From: Brachionus manjavacas
Lineage: Eukaryota > Rotifera > Eurotatoria > Ploima > Brachionidae
Reading direction: 5' to 3'
Length of the DNA: 64,000 nucleotides
Assembly: GCA_019054805.1 (NCBI GenBank)
Contig: JAHQIY010000002.1
Coordinates: 1,054,001 to 1,118,000, forward strand
The translations under genes were made by a program, and so were the position numbers. This document shows, in pieces, positions 1 through 11,200 of this stretch. Positions within the stretch are counted from its first letter, which is position 1; each line of letters begins with the position of its first letter. The notes below the pieces were generated by a model, which ran no database searches, had not been told where the DNA came from, and was given only the letters and a program-made list of their open reading frames with translations.

Positions 1-239
1 GATTTTATCTGATACCAAATTATATGAATTGATATCAAATAAAAAAAAATTAAAATTAAAGTTAATTAATCAATTAATAAATTATATCAGTGGTCAGTTT
101 AGATCTTTTCTTTGATCCCTTCATCATAAATTAGTAAGAAAAAATTTAAGAAATTAATTTAAGAATGTAAATTTAAAAAATTGAGGATATTATTTTAAAT
201 AAAAAATTCGTTCTTTATCACAAATATATACCTATTAAA

Positions 240-1171
240 GAATATTCGGGTCTTGCCTGTTATGTGATCAGTTGGTCACATATTATGTGACCAGTGACTT
301 TATATCGATTTGGTGACCAGGTATTTTTTCTGACTGGTCACATATTCGAAGGTCACCTAATATGTGACCAGGCAAATTATCTATTTGGTATAAATGTTTA
401 TAAATAATTTTGACCTGGTCACCTAAATTAACATTTGGTCACAAAAATTTTGTAATTGGTCACATAAATTTCTTTTAAGTTAAATAAAATTAAATTATAA
501 ATATAATAAAATAATTGAAAATATAATAAAATCATGAAGAAAATTTTGAATCAGATTTTGAAGAGGTTAGTGCAACCATTTGTTAGCCTAGTTTAAATCC
601 AACAAAAAAAATAAGAAAAGTTGTCAAAAATTGCATCGTTTGTCGATTTAGATCATTTCTTTGTAAATTGCATAGAAAAGTAAGATTTAGATCATTTCTT
701 TGTAAATTGCATAGAAAAGTTGTCAAAAATTGCAATTGTGTCGTTCAGAAGCTCCAATTGCTTCTGAACGACACAGTCTGCTGTAAAAAAGGTTCTTAGC
801 AAACATAAAAACCCAATAGCTTGCCCGGGGTGCGGGGAAATTAATGAAAAATGAGCGTGGTGTAAAGCAACACATAGCAAAATTGCATAAATAATTTTTT
901 TTATTGAATTTTTATAATTTTAAATTAATATATAAATTGGTCACGTAAATAAAAAAACTGGTCATATAAATTTAATAACTGGTCACTTAAATAATAAAAA
1001 AAATTTTTTTTAAATTCTTTATTTTAATAATAATATTGCCTGGTCACATATTAGGTGACCATTGAATATGTGACCAGTCAGAAAAAATACCTGGTCACCA
1101 AGTCGACAAAAAGTCACTGGTCACATAATATGTGACCAACTGATCACATAACAGGCAAGACCCGTATATTC
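240..1171. mobile_element. Foldback/MITE-like element with 136-bp terminal inverted repeats
   Basis: Positions 240-375 and 1036-1171 are inverted copies of one another with few mismatches, both beginning GAATAT(T/A)CGGGTCTTGCC at the outer ends. The arms and the sequence just inside them carry well over a dozen copies of GGTCAC or its complement GTGACC, often as nested palindromes. The centre (about 530-880) has a 37-bp direct duplication and fragments reading like broken zinc-finger coding (Cys-x2-Cys and Cys-x-Leu-His spacing on the + strand), possibly the remains of a transposase tail. I could not find a convincing target-site duplication. Family unknown; non-autonomous. Confidence 0.8.
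645..720. repeat. Tandem duplication (37-bp unit, two copies)
   Basis: Positions 645-681 and 684-720 carry the same 37 bases, beginning GATTTAGATCATTTCTTTG. The duplication sits in the core of the foldback element at 240-1171 and breaks any reading frame through it. Confidence 0.9.
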
Positions 1172-1359
1172 TGCTAATAACTCTTGTATTCTATAATAAC
1201 TGGTATAACCTAAAAAAAATTGTAGCAAAAAACAAATATAAAAATTAATTAAACTTTACTTTTGCCAAAGTTGTTCAAAATGCAAAAGAGTCAAGGTCAT
1301 AAATTCAAAGTTATACTTTGTTTTGATTTTTAAAATATTTTATAATATAATTTTGAATT

Positions 1360-1513
1360 TTTTTTAATCTATTTTGACTTTAGATTTTGACTTTTTACCA
1401 AATTTTGATAAACTGATACCAGCTGACCGCTTTTGTAATTTGATATCAAATAATTTTATTTGTATTAGATAAAATCAGATGTCGTGATGTGACAGGTTAA
1501 TTTACGGCACTGT
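1360..1513. repeat. Dispersed repeat, copy 1 (core GATGTGACAGGTTAATTT)
   Basis: A stretch rich in GATATCA-type palindromes ends in a 28-base core at 1486-1513 that recurs at 18114-18141 with 26 of 28 bases identical. The preceding 'ttttaccaaattttg' stretch also has a counterpart near 18280. The first 40 bases of the window look like the inverted counterpart of 1439-1477. This copy may therefore be one end of an older inverted-repeat element whose other end lies upstream of the window and which now contains the 240-1171 foldback. Confidence 0.55.
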
Positions 1514-2709
1514 ATATTTTAATGGCGAGTGTTATATATCAAATTGTAGAGTAAAAAAAACTCTTTAAAATTAGTGTTATAATTTTTTTATTTTGTACTC
1601 AATTTTTCTTCAAATTCAAAAAATAAACAATTTTAGATTAATAAAATAATTAATTACTAAATTTATGGAACATAGTGTATCGAAAAAGGTTCATAAATTT
1701 TTAGAGAATTTTTATTTCAGAGAAAAAAAAATAGCGACAAAAATTTAAAAAAAATTAGCAAGGAAAATTCTTAATTGTTTTTATTATAATCTAAAATTTG
1801 TCTTTTTTTTATGCTTTTAATGTCATTGACTTTAATTGAGTGCCAGCAAACAGCAACAAAAAATCAGACTCCATATTATTTTGTTCCAATCTGGCTCAAC
1901 TTTAAAAACTATTATAATTTTCTCTGTTTTTTTAGATTCTCTATTTTAATTTTTCTCTATTAGGATAGTTCACCTACTGTACAGTCTGACCTCGGTTTTG
2001 TGAAGTACCTGGGTAAACATTAAAAATTTCACAACTTCAAAAAAACATATTTTGAAAAAATTTTATAAAAAAAAGTCATAACAAAATATCTAAATTCGAA
2101 TCAATAAAATTCTATATTTTTGAATAAAAACAGTTTTTTTTCATAAAATTTGCTTTCAAATTTACGCAATAAATCTAAAATTTCTATGGACTCATCTTGG
2201 CTTCCTTGAGTACAATATAGTCAAAATGCCGAACGATTGTCTCACCATTATTATTCTTTTTAATCAAATTATTTTTTATTTTCACAAGCTCAAATTAATA
2301 AGAATGTAGTTAATCATATATATCGTAAAAAAATTGTCCTTTTTCATTTTTTTGAAATCAAAATTTTACGAAATTAAATTTCACAATTACAATTAAGAAA
2401 TACATTAAAAGGATTATAATCTTGAGTGTTCTTAAAAAATTTTTTTCGCAAAAAAGAGTGTAACAAAATCGAGGTCAGACTGTATCACTTTGATTATTAA
2501 TTTTGCACTAAGACACAATTCATGCGACTTCAAGCATTCAGTCAAATTTTTTTACACATTCAACTCTAAAATTAAATCAAAATTATGCACAAAAATATAA
2601 AAATAATTTTGTGTAAAATTCACTTTTATTATTAACTTAAAATTTATTTGCATTTAAAAGAACTAAAAATGGCTTTTACCTTTAAAATTTCGTCTATTTA
2701 GAATTCAAA
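1514..2709. other. Intergenic, upstream of TDP-43; no gene seen
   Basis: AT-rich sequence with stop codons in all frames. The TDP-43 promoter and 5' untranslated region presumably lie in its right part, but I see no motif I can assign with confidence. Confidence 0.5.
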
Positions 2710-5700
2710 ATGATGTTTGTAAAAGTGGCCGAGTATGAAGCACCAGAAGAGACAATAGAAATACCAGTCGAGTCCCAAGGCTACATTATAATGAGCACTT
2801 TGACTGCGCAATTTCCAGGCGCATGCGGCCTAAAAATCAAGACCGGCCAGACTTCTTGGAGAGGGTATTTTTAAATTGACTAATTCCAACAAAATCCAAA
2901 TAATCCTTTTAAAGAGTTCGCGTTGTTGAAGATAAAATCTATCCACCAGGCGATGACCAATGGGATAATAAAATAACTTACATTGTCACTTATCCAAAAG
3001 GTAAATCCCTCTTTTTTCTTATTTTTTTTAAATGAGTGAGAATTCGGTGAAAGTGAATTGAATAAATAAAGTGATTTTCTCTTCAGATTCTAAGAGAAAA
3101 GGCGAAGATTTGGATATAAACAGTGCTAAAACTAGAAAAATAGAGCGAAAATGTGTTGATTTGATTGTGCTTGGCATTCCTTGGAAGTCGACTGAAGAAG
3201 CAGTGAGACAATATTTTGAACAGTATGGTGAAGTTGTGTTGTGTGAGGTAACCTATCAATTGAAAAATTTGTTGAATGAGAGCGAGTGTGAAATTGCTTA
3301 GGTCTGGTCTGAATTCAGCACCAGGAAGCCCCATTTTATTTACTTTAAGTTGATTGATATAATTTAAGGCTTGGTTATCTAATTTTTTCTGTTAGATTTA
3401 AGTAATGATATATTGCAAATCAAATATTGACAATTATTACTGGTACACTCAATTTATTAGACTAGGATTTATTGAAAATCTAAAATGCTTATTAGTGTAA
3501 CAAAAAAATAACAGGAATGATAATGAATAAGACAATAGAAATATCATTTTTTTTATTCTTATTTTAGGCTAACTTGGTAGCAAAAAAAAATTTTTTGGAC
3601 AAAAAATAATTTTTAACAAAATTAAAAAAAATTTTTTTGTCGCACCAAAGCTGCTTTTTGCTTTTGGAATACGACCTCTTTTTTTATTTTAGAATTTAAG
3701 GAAATATTTTTATATTGAACTGGTCCATTACACAAATAGTGTAAGTATGACTCGAGCAAATTTCTTGTTCGAGTGGGTCAATTCTTCTTACTTTATTAAT
3801 TCACTCAATCAATTGCGCACCACAGATATAAAATAGAAATAAAAAATTGACAATAAAGTTAAATAAAAAGGGTTAAATAATTAATTAAATTAAAAAAAAA
3901 TTAAAAACGTTAAGTTGAAATAGCTAGAAGTTAGACATGTTTAAATACCTGATAGTTCAGGAAAACTTATTATTTTTTTGTTTTCTGTACAGAGCTAGAG
4001 CTCCTTCAGAATAAATTATAAAAAAAAATAAATAAAAATGAAAATAAAGTTAATAAGCCAAAAAAAATGTAAAGAAAATTAGAAAAACATATATATTGAA
4101 ATAGTTTGTTATATGTGACACTTGTTTACATAGTTGAAGCTTCAGGAAAAAAAGAGGAAATATTAAGGTAGCAAATAGACAATGGAGTTGGGAATTCAAT
4201 ATATCTCGATTCGAAACCTTTGTTTTCCTCCCCTAGTCTGAAAACCAATGGAATGGAATTACCCAGTCCTGTCCCAACATATCTCTCACTCAACTCAAAA
4301 AACCGATTAGAAACTGTTAGTAATTTTAGTTTATTAAAAGCCTCTTGATGCTAGATGCTGGAGGGAGACCTAACTGCTGTATTCTGAATCGCTTGTAGTT
4401 TTTTGATATTATTTTCAGAAAATGAATTCAAGCAAGGAAAAGAATGGTCTAAATTGATCCGACTAAAGATTTATATAAATTTCCTAGGATATTTTGATCA
4501 AGACCCCATTTTTTGTTTGACAGTATATTAATAATATTTAACCTTTTATTGCAGCGTTCTTTAATTTCATCTACTAATATATTAAAATTTAACTTAAAAT
4601 CAAATTAAATACCAAGAAACTTGATTTCTTTTTGGCTCAGTATTCTGTGTCCATAAATTTTTAAGTTTAGATTATCACTCTCTTTTTTTCTTAGAAAAGA
4701 CAACTGAGCACGACTCTAAAATAGTGTTGGAATCCGTACAAGCGGACACTTGACCAGCCAAAATTTTCAGAAACCGTGACCGTGTCCGCATTAGCCGGAC
4801 AACCTTTGGCGGGCGGTCTATATTTTGGAACGTCAAAAAAAAACGGTCTAAAATATACGGGCGGCCTAAAAACCTGTCAATTTTTTGGCGAGCGGTCACT
4901 AAATTTTTTGTAAAAATTTGAAAAATAAAATAACAAAATTTAAAAAAAGTTTTTAAAATAAATTAAGAAAATTTTTTTCTACTTTTTTTATCATTTTAAT
5001 AAGTTATTTTTTAAAAATTAAAATCATTTTTTCGAAAAAAATATCAATTTAAGTGGCTAACCGCCTAAAATTTGGCCGTATTTTTGACCGTCCGCATACT
5101 TTAGACCTTTTATTTTGGCGGTCCAAAAAATAGACCGACCGGCCAAATGGCTGCAAAAAACCGTCCGTTTAATGTACCGGTTTTTCTTGACCGTATCCAA
5201 CACTACTCTAAAATTATTTAACTTTGCTTTTAATTTCGTAAAAATTACAGAATCAATTTTAAGGTGTCAAAATGGTTCTTTTAAAAAGGTTACAATTTTG
5301 ATTTATTTGATTTATCTGATACAACACAAAAATGAATTTCTAAGACTTAAATTTTTTTAAAATGCATAACAAAAAAAATGAACTATATGAGACTAATTAA
5401 ATCGGACAACCAAGTCCAAAGGGTCAATAATAATATTTACATCAACTAGGCAATTTGGAATTTAAATATTTTTTGTTCAAAGATATAAAGCTAATTTTAA
5501 AAATATTTTTCTAGCAATAAGTTAATTTAATTTTGATTTAATTAAAACAAGGAAGCAATTTAAGTGTAAAAATAAGAAGTAGCCATCTGTTTTCTGACCT
5601 TGTAAAACTCGGGCAGATGAAGAACCAGTTTCTTGGTGTTGCTATTTGGCCATAGTTAACTTATTGATCAAGATGCATTCAGAATAAATGATAATCGAGT

Positions 5701-7185
5701 CTTGGCATCAAAAATTATTCAAATTCGGCATTTGATACCAGATAATTATTTTGGTTAAATCATAGAAAAAAAATTTAGTAGCAATTTTTTTATTATAGGC
5801 AAAAATAATGATTTTATCGGCTCAAATTTTATTAGCAATTATTCCACAAATAAACCTAAATTTAATAATCATGAAAAAAATATTTTTGATTTTGTTCTAT
5901 GAATTTTTTTTCTTCAAATTTTTTCTGCTATGACGTGATCGTTTCGCCATTATTTTTTGTTGATAAAAGAAGAATTGACTTCTGAAATTTTTAAATTTGA
6001 ATTTTTTTTGAGATTAATTTAAAAAATATTAAAAAATTTTGAGAAAAAATATTTTATTTTAGTTTTAATACAATACTTTTGAAAAAAAAATAGATCTAAA
6101 AAAACTATGGGCGTTCTTGAGTTAAAGCTTAATTCAACAAGCAGACAACAATTCTTAAATGAAGTTCAATTTTTTTTAAGATAAAAAGAGACTTTGCCAA
6201 TAATTCAAAGGGTTTCGGCTTTGTGCGCTTTAAGGACTACAACGACCAGTGTTCAGTGCTTGGCAAAAAACATTTCATCGATGGTCGTTGGTGTGATGTT
6301 AAAATTCCCAATTCTCAAGTACAATTTTGGGCAAAAAAAACTTGCAATTTTTTCTAAAATTTTACTTTAAAGGAGCCGGAAATTTGTCGAAAAATATTTG
6401 TGGGCCGATTGAGCGAGAGTTTGAACACAGCCGATCTGCATGACTACTTCTCTCAGTATGGTCAAGTGATAGATGTGTACATTCCGAAGCCGTTCCGAGC
6501 GTTCGGCTTTGTGACTTTTGTAGAAGCCGATGTGGCACAGGGCCTTTGTGGTGAGAGTCACATCATAAAGGGAGTAAGTGTGCATGTGAGCCGAGCAGAT
6601 CCCAAAGACGACCCGAGTATGTGTTCGTCTAGCAAATACTCCCAAAGTGTTCACAACTTCAGCCAGTTTAGCCGAGAGCTAGACAACCGCAGGTTCACAC
6701 CTCATCAGCATTCCCAGTCGTTTCAGCAAATATCTACTCCGCAGAAAGGAACCAAAAACCGAAAATTTGAGCAACATAACTATGATTCATATGACAGAAG
6801 AAACGACATTCGATCACCCACTATGCCCTCCACTTTCAATGGCCACAACAACACGGCTATCAACAATCTGCCGAGTAAAAATTTCGGAAATAAGGACCAA
6901 ATAGCGGCGATGATGAACATGTTTAATCCGATGATGGCTGCGTTTATCCAACAATTGGCAACGCAGTCTAATGTTATGCCACAAGGGCCTATCGATTTAC
7001 ACAAGGCGCACAATCCTCCGTCTATGACTCATCACCAAAATGCAATGCCCTCTGGAGTGCCTGCACCTCCATGGACTAGCTCAAATGCTCCACTACAAGC
7101 AAATCATGTGAATACTCCTTCTGGTCTTGGCATTGGCGCTGGCCACAATTACAATTCACGCTATGCTAATGAAAAACGATTTTAA
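2710..7185 (+). CDS. TARDBP: TAR DNA-binding protein 43 (TDP-43), RNA-binding protein
   Basis: Spliced gene, exons 2710-2864, 2915-3000, 3087-3247, 6181-6318 and 6373-7185; 450 residues, every junction GT-AG and in frame. The family is a nuclear hnRNP-like protein that binds UG-rich RNA and controls splicing and RNA stability. Visible order: N-terminal oligomerisation domain (1-80, with [10 protein letters not shown] as in vertebrates); a bipartite basic stretch [16 protein letters not shown] (83-98) where the known nuclear localisation signal lies; RRM1 (~105-180, RNP2 LIVLGI, RNP1 KGFGFVRF); RRM2 (~187-262, [13 protein letters not shown]). The C-terminal ~190 residues are rich in N, Q, H and P and not glycine-rich, but keep a Met/Ala-rich patch [19 protein letters not shown] (~357-375) matching the conserved helix of vertebrate TDP-43. 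The first ATG is used; a second Met codon follows directly. Length is close to the human 414. Confidence 0.96.
3820..5330 (-). mobile_element. Decayed non-LTR retrotransposon RT fragment (3' part), interrupted by a small DNA element
   Basis: Read on the minus strand, about 4680 down to 4130 gives the C-terminal end of a non-LTR reverse transcriptase: [24 protein letters not shown] and LYKSLVGS, then [16 protein letters not shown] before the stop near 4130. There are in-frame stops and at least one frameshift. The part upstream on the minus strand (about 5330-5214) is separated from it by the inserted element at 4722-5205. The 3' untranslated part (about 4140-3820) includes GAGCTCCTTCAG-type and TTCAGGAAAA-type motifs shared with 11770-11895 and, in part, with 45145-45230. 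It lies in antisense orientation within TDP-43 intron 3. Jockey-like by its C-terminal sequence style; not assigned further. Confidence 0.75.
4722..5205. mobile_element. Non-autonomous hAT-type element (MITE), 484 bp, with 8-bp target-site duplication
   Basis: The element starts TAGTGTTGGAATCCGT and ends with the imperfect inverse ACGGTATCCAACACTA. It is flanked on both sides by CTCTAAAA (4714-4721 and 5206-5213), which fits the nTnnnnAn 8-bp duplication typical of hAT transposases. Inner sequence is comparatively GC-rich, with repeated CCG/CGG motifs in both orientations. No transposase frame is present, so it would need one in trans. It is inserted in the decayed RT fragment of TDP-43 intron 3. 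A partial second copy is at 47408-47509. Confidence 0.87.
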
Positions 7186-7557
7186 ATGTCAAAATGATTC
7201 AAAAAAAATTAATGTATATACCATTTTGTTTTAATTTTTTTTCAAGTTTTGAATTGAAAATAAAAATAATTTAAAAAAATTTTTTTTTCAATTTCATCTT
7301 TTTTTAAATTCAGTAATTGCATTCAATAGTTTCAACTAACGGGATATGATTAACACTACGAATTGACATAACTGCCTCTAATATTAATTTCTTTAAAATT
7401 CAAAAAGAATTATTTAACTTCATTAAAAAAAAACTATTTATTCACATTTTTGCCTTTTCAACTACTTCTTTCCTTCTCATACATAGATAATGAGAAAATG
7501 GTTATTACAGGTTCCTTTTTTAAAAAAAACTTTGTTTCTTTTTGGCCCTTTTTAAGT

Positions 7558-7620
7558 TAATAATAATAATAATAATAATAATAAACATAAGCTACGGCAA
7601 GCATACTTGCGGAGACTTTA
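7558..7620 (-). repeat. LINE 3' tail with (ATT)n microsatellite and hairpin
   Basis: On the minus strand this reads CTCCGCAAGTATGCTTGCCG followed by TAGCTTATG and a run of ATT units. The same arrangement, a short CCGCAAG...CTTGC hairpin then (TTA)n, occurs at 34490-34540 behind an RT fragment and at 54048-54110. It is therefore interpreted as a solo 3' end of that LINE family. Confidence 0.65.
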
Positions 7621-7637
7621 AATTTCTATTAAATTAT

Positions 7638-8160
7638 AAGTTCTTTTTGGTTTCTTATGGTGTTTTCAGGTTATTTAAAAATTTTAAACGTTTCTAAGAA
7701 TCTTCGGTTCTTTAAATTTTTTTTTTAAAAAGAACAATTTTATTTCTTTTTGATTATTATTAGTTTCTTGATTTTTAAATTAATACACCTCTAATTTAAT
7801 TATAACAACCCTATTTTAAGCCCTGGTTTAGGTTTTCGGTAAAGGAAAAGTTAAGGGTCTTTTTAATAAATAAGACTTGACTTTAATTTGGGGGCTTATT
7901 TTTATTATAAACCCCAAAATTAATATTTAGAAAAAGAAAAAGAACCTAAAGATTCTTATTAAATATGCTAAAAGTTTAAATTTAAAGAACCATTAAGGAC
8001 CATTAAGACCAAAATGAACCGAAAAGAACCAAAAGAAACCGAAAGGATTCAAAAAGAACTACAAAGAACAAAAAAGCTACTTTTTAAAATAAGGAAAAAG
8101 AACCGAAGATTCTTACTAAAACGAAAAGGTTCAATTTTATAAATAACCAAAAAGAACTAA
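7638..8160. repeat. Imperfect foldback repeat
   Basis: Positions about 7638-7713 and 8097-8160 form an imperfect inverted repeat containing AGTTCTTTTTGG and AAGAATCTTCGGTTCTT. The sequence between them is littered with GAACC / GGTTC motifs in both orientations. No coding sequence or clear target duplication was seen; probably an old foldback element. Confidence 0.6.
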
Positions 8161-8296
8161 AAATATTCATTTAGAAGATTTGACAAGAACCAAAATTGTT
8201 TATTCACATGAAGCCAAACTTAATTTTAATCCCATATTTAAGAGCAACTTAAAGAACATTCAAGTTCATTGTCTATAAGTTTTCCCCCTATCTTCA

Positions 8297-8515
8297 TCAG
8301 TTCGAGAGAAAACGCATTCCATCAAGGGTTTTAGGGAGATACGGCCTATCTTTTTGATCCCTTCCGAGGATAATTCTATTATTTAAAAAAAAAAAAAAAA
8401 CAATGATTCCATTTTTTACTTCTTCCAGATTCTTGAATTTTCCGTCCTCCTTGAATACGATCTTATATATTCCTGCCACCTTCATTAAATCTATCCAGAG
8501 TTGGTCAAAATGCAA
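8297..8515 (-). pseudogene. Unidentified coding fragment, probably mobile-element debris
   Basis: A 72-codon minus-strand frame reads FDQLWIDLMKVAGIYKIV and, after a run of 16 T on the + strand, GRDQKDRPYLPKTLDGM. Composition looks protein-like (balanced charge, few Asn/Lys runs) compared with surrounding AT noise, but the homopolymer probably marks a break and stops follow at once. Surrounding sequence is repeat-like (a 'gttggtcaaaatgcaaaa' stretch also seen near 1270). I do not recognise the family. Confidence 0.3.
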
Positions 8516-8599
8516 AAATTTTTTTTAAAAACTGCAAAAGTCAAGGACAAAGTTAACTTAGACTTTTAAAATTTTTATTTTTGAATTAGTTTACGTTTC

Positions 8600-9800
8600 A
8601 AAATTTAGATTTTTAAATAAAATTAAAAGAAGACTTATTTTTTCTTAGTTTTTTTATTTAATAATTTTATATTATTATTCTTCAAGTTTCAATTGATTTA
8701 ATAATTCTTAGATTTTGACACATTTTAGTAGCAGTAGTATTTTATTTCTAAAATTATTTTTTTTCTCATTTAAAGAATAATTCGCTTCTAATTACCAAGA
8801 AAATAAAAAAAAATAAAAATTTTCTTAATTTGAAATACAACAATAACAATTAATTTATTTATTTTTATTAATATATCAAAATTATAAGTTCAAGTTAAAA
8901 TTTGACTTTGACTTTTAATTTTGACTTTTTTTGTAGTAAAATAATAATAATTTAAAGGTAGCAGTTATGCAGCAGATACAAGCTTTTAATGGTAGCGCTT
9001 CGAACTCTTCTACTAAATAATTCCTATTATTTCTGACTAACTATGAATTGTTTCTTATTAATTAAAAAAAAATTGAAAATGATTAAAGTAATAAAATTCA
9101 AATATCAGACAATACTTAATCGAATAATTTTGAAATAGAAATTTCTAATTCATCATCAGTTCGTTTGAAAAGCCAAAACATTTTGTTTATTTTAGACGGT
9201 AAATTTTCCTTTAATTTTTAAGCTTTGTAAGGAACTTGCAGGAGAAAAATTATTCTTCTCCTTCAACTAATTCGTATACATACGATGGATATTTTTGATG
9301 GAATTTTTAAATTAAATTAAATTAAAATTTTTTTTTTGTATCAGAGTTGTTTAAAAGTACCAAGTAAGTCCAAGTCCGAACTTAAAAAATTTTTTTTTAA
9401 AGTCCGGACATTGACACTTGCTAGGCCGCCATAATAACAACCTGGAACTAATAATTAAGATAATCAAAATAAAAGACATTGGCTGGGACTTAAAATATAG
9501 TCCGGACAAAAATTCCCAGCAAAAATAGTGTCCCTTAACGCTTCTTAATGCTGAGTTTTGAAATTTTTTTAGTTCATCTTTTTAAAATTCTTTTTAATAT
9601 TTAGTTTTATTTTTTGTTTGTCGAATTTTACACTAAGTTAAAACTTCATTATTATTAAAAAAAAAAGTTTCAATTTAGCTTTTGTTCACACTGTTTGCTA
9701 ATAATTAGTTGGATTATATAAATTGAATGAATAGAATTCTTTTTAGACATTTTTTATTATTTTGTATAAGATGATTCTAAAAAAATATTTTAAAATAAAT
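8600..9800. other. Intergenic; dispersed repeat fragment only
   Basis: No gene is visible. Around 9346-9420 lies 'cagagttgtttaaaagtac' with 'aagtaagtccaagtccgaac', matching the inverse of 49407-49470 and, more weakly, 31745-31830. It belongs to a dispersed family built on 'caagtc/gacttg' units. Confidence 0.45.
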
Positions 9801-10350
9801 TTATTTTTTGGAATCGTTCTCAACTTTGAATTGAATAATGGCTTCTTCACCCATTGATTTTAAAACGGTGACAATGAGCGATTCATCGGCGTCAAACTTG
9901 GCTTTGATGTCATTACCTAAATGAAAAGATAATTTTTTAAAAAATTCATTTCTTTTCTATAATCTCTTTGTTACCTAAATCACCACTTGGCAATTTAATG
10001 TCATCTCTGGTGTCGTTTTTCTCAGGATCCAACAAAGATACAAATCCATCATCGGTAATATCCATCAAACTGTACTCCTTGCGAGAAACGTTTGGTACCA
10101 TCATGTTGTGAGTGGATGGACTGATATCTTCGTATTTTTTTCCAGTAAAGATATCAATACCGACCATGTTTACTTTGGCATGACCGTGTTTTCCGGTTTT
10201 TGAAGTTGACATTTCAACAATTTTGCATGGTCTATCCTTGATCAAAACGAAGCCGTTTTTTCTCAAAGCAGAACATTGCATTGGAAAGCTTTCTGAGGCA
10301 CCGGACTGAGTTTGGTCGAAACTGAACTCTTCGTTTTCTTGATCGGCCAT
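9801..10350 (-). CDS. EIF5A: Eukaryotic translation initiation factor 5A (eIF5A)
   Basis: Two exons on the minus strand, 10350-9975 and 9916-9801, joined across a 58-nt GT-AG intron to give 163 residues. eIF5A is the hypusine-containing factor that helps the ribosome form difficult peptide bonds and terminate. Visible: [15 protein letters not shown] and the loop [14 protein letters not shown], in which Lys54 (TGKHG) corresponds to the lysine converted to hypusine. The OB-fold C-terminal half runs [20 protein letters not shown] then [20 protein letters not shown]. The start at 10350 (MADQENEEF) was chosen over an in-frame ATG 11 codons upstream, because it gives the usual family N-terminus and length (~155-160). 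Near-intact and well conserved, so very likely functional. Confidence 0.97.
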
Positions 10351-10891
10351 TTTAATTATTAAAATAAATCTAAACTTAATCAAGTTTTAATGTGAAAAAA
10401 TAAAATTATTTTGCTAACCGAAGTTTTTCTAAGTTTGCTTCAAATTTTTTTAATTTTAGAGAAATAAAAACGTGTTTAGTTATTTGTTTTAATTCAGAAA
10501 CACTGAGCTTAGTCTTATGTTTTTATACCATAGACGCATCCATTTTAATTTTAATTTTAATTATTTAAGCAAAATTATCTTCATTTAGCATGAGTGCTAA
10601 AGAAAGCGTGCAGATTTTAAAAATGCACACTCACCAAGATGCTTGATTTTTTGGTTGCTCTATCTATTTTTTCCAAAATCGCTTATTTATCCAAATATTT
10701 GGCAACAATGTGTGTAGCAAAAATATTGCCTATTCAAACTGAATGAGCATAAAATAATTTTTGATTGCATTTAATTGTGAAATTTTTACATTTTACATTT
10801 CAGAATTATCAGTCTTTTTTCAAATCAGTTTCAAAATTAAAATCTAAAATTTCACTTTCAAATTCATAAATTTTTTTTAATATAAAAAATT

Positions 10892-11200
10892 GTAGAATAA
10901 AAACAAATCCTTCTTTTTTTTAATTTCTGGTTATTTTCATGAAAAATGTTTTGTTTATACCTTTAAAAGTTAATTTTTTTTTTTAAATTTCACATCCATA
11001 TCATTAAAATTAATTAAAATTTAAGAGATTGAAAATCGAAAAAGAGTCATTTTGACTCGTTGGTGCTTCTAATGTCAAAAAATTCTGGAAAAAATTTGGA
11101 GCACTTAAAAAAAAAATACTTTTAAAGGTATAAACAAAACATTTTTCATGAAAATAACCAAAAATTAAAAAAAAGAAAGATTTGTTATTATTCAATAATT
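10892..11200. repeat. Foldback element with ~90-bp inverted arms
   Basis: 10892-10980 and 11105-11200 are inverted copies. Each contains GGTTATTTTCATGAAAAATG and TTTGTTTATACCTTTAAAAG or their complement, with outer ends GAATAA(T/A)AACAAATC. The loop (about 120 bp) includes AGTCATTTTGACTCG followed by TGCTTCTAAT, a phrase repeated with variation at 11682-11710. No coding capacity; a small MITE-like palindrome of unknown family. Confidence 0.75.

Noticed and set aside
692-880. 62-codon minus-strand frame in the 240-1171 foldback core
   Set aside because: The + strand of the same segment has Cys/His spacing more like coding debris, and the minus frame crosses a recent tandem duplication. Not supported as a gene.
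6367-6654. 95-codon minus-strand open frame (and 6780-7013 minus)
   Set aside because: Both lie antisense to the well-supported TDP-43 exon 5 and show no recognisable family.
9975-10383. Upstream in-frame ATG at 10383 for eIF5A
   Set aside because: It would add a hydrophobic leader ([11 protein letters not shown]) absent from the family; the ATG at 10350 gives the normal N-terminus.
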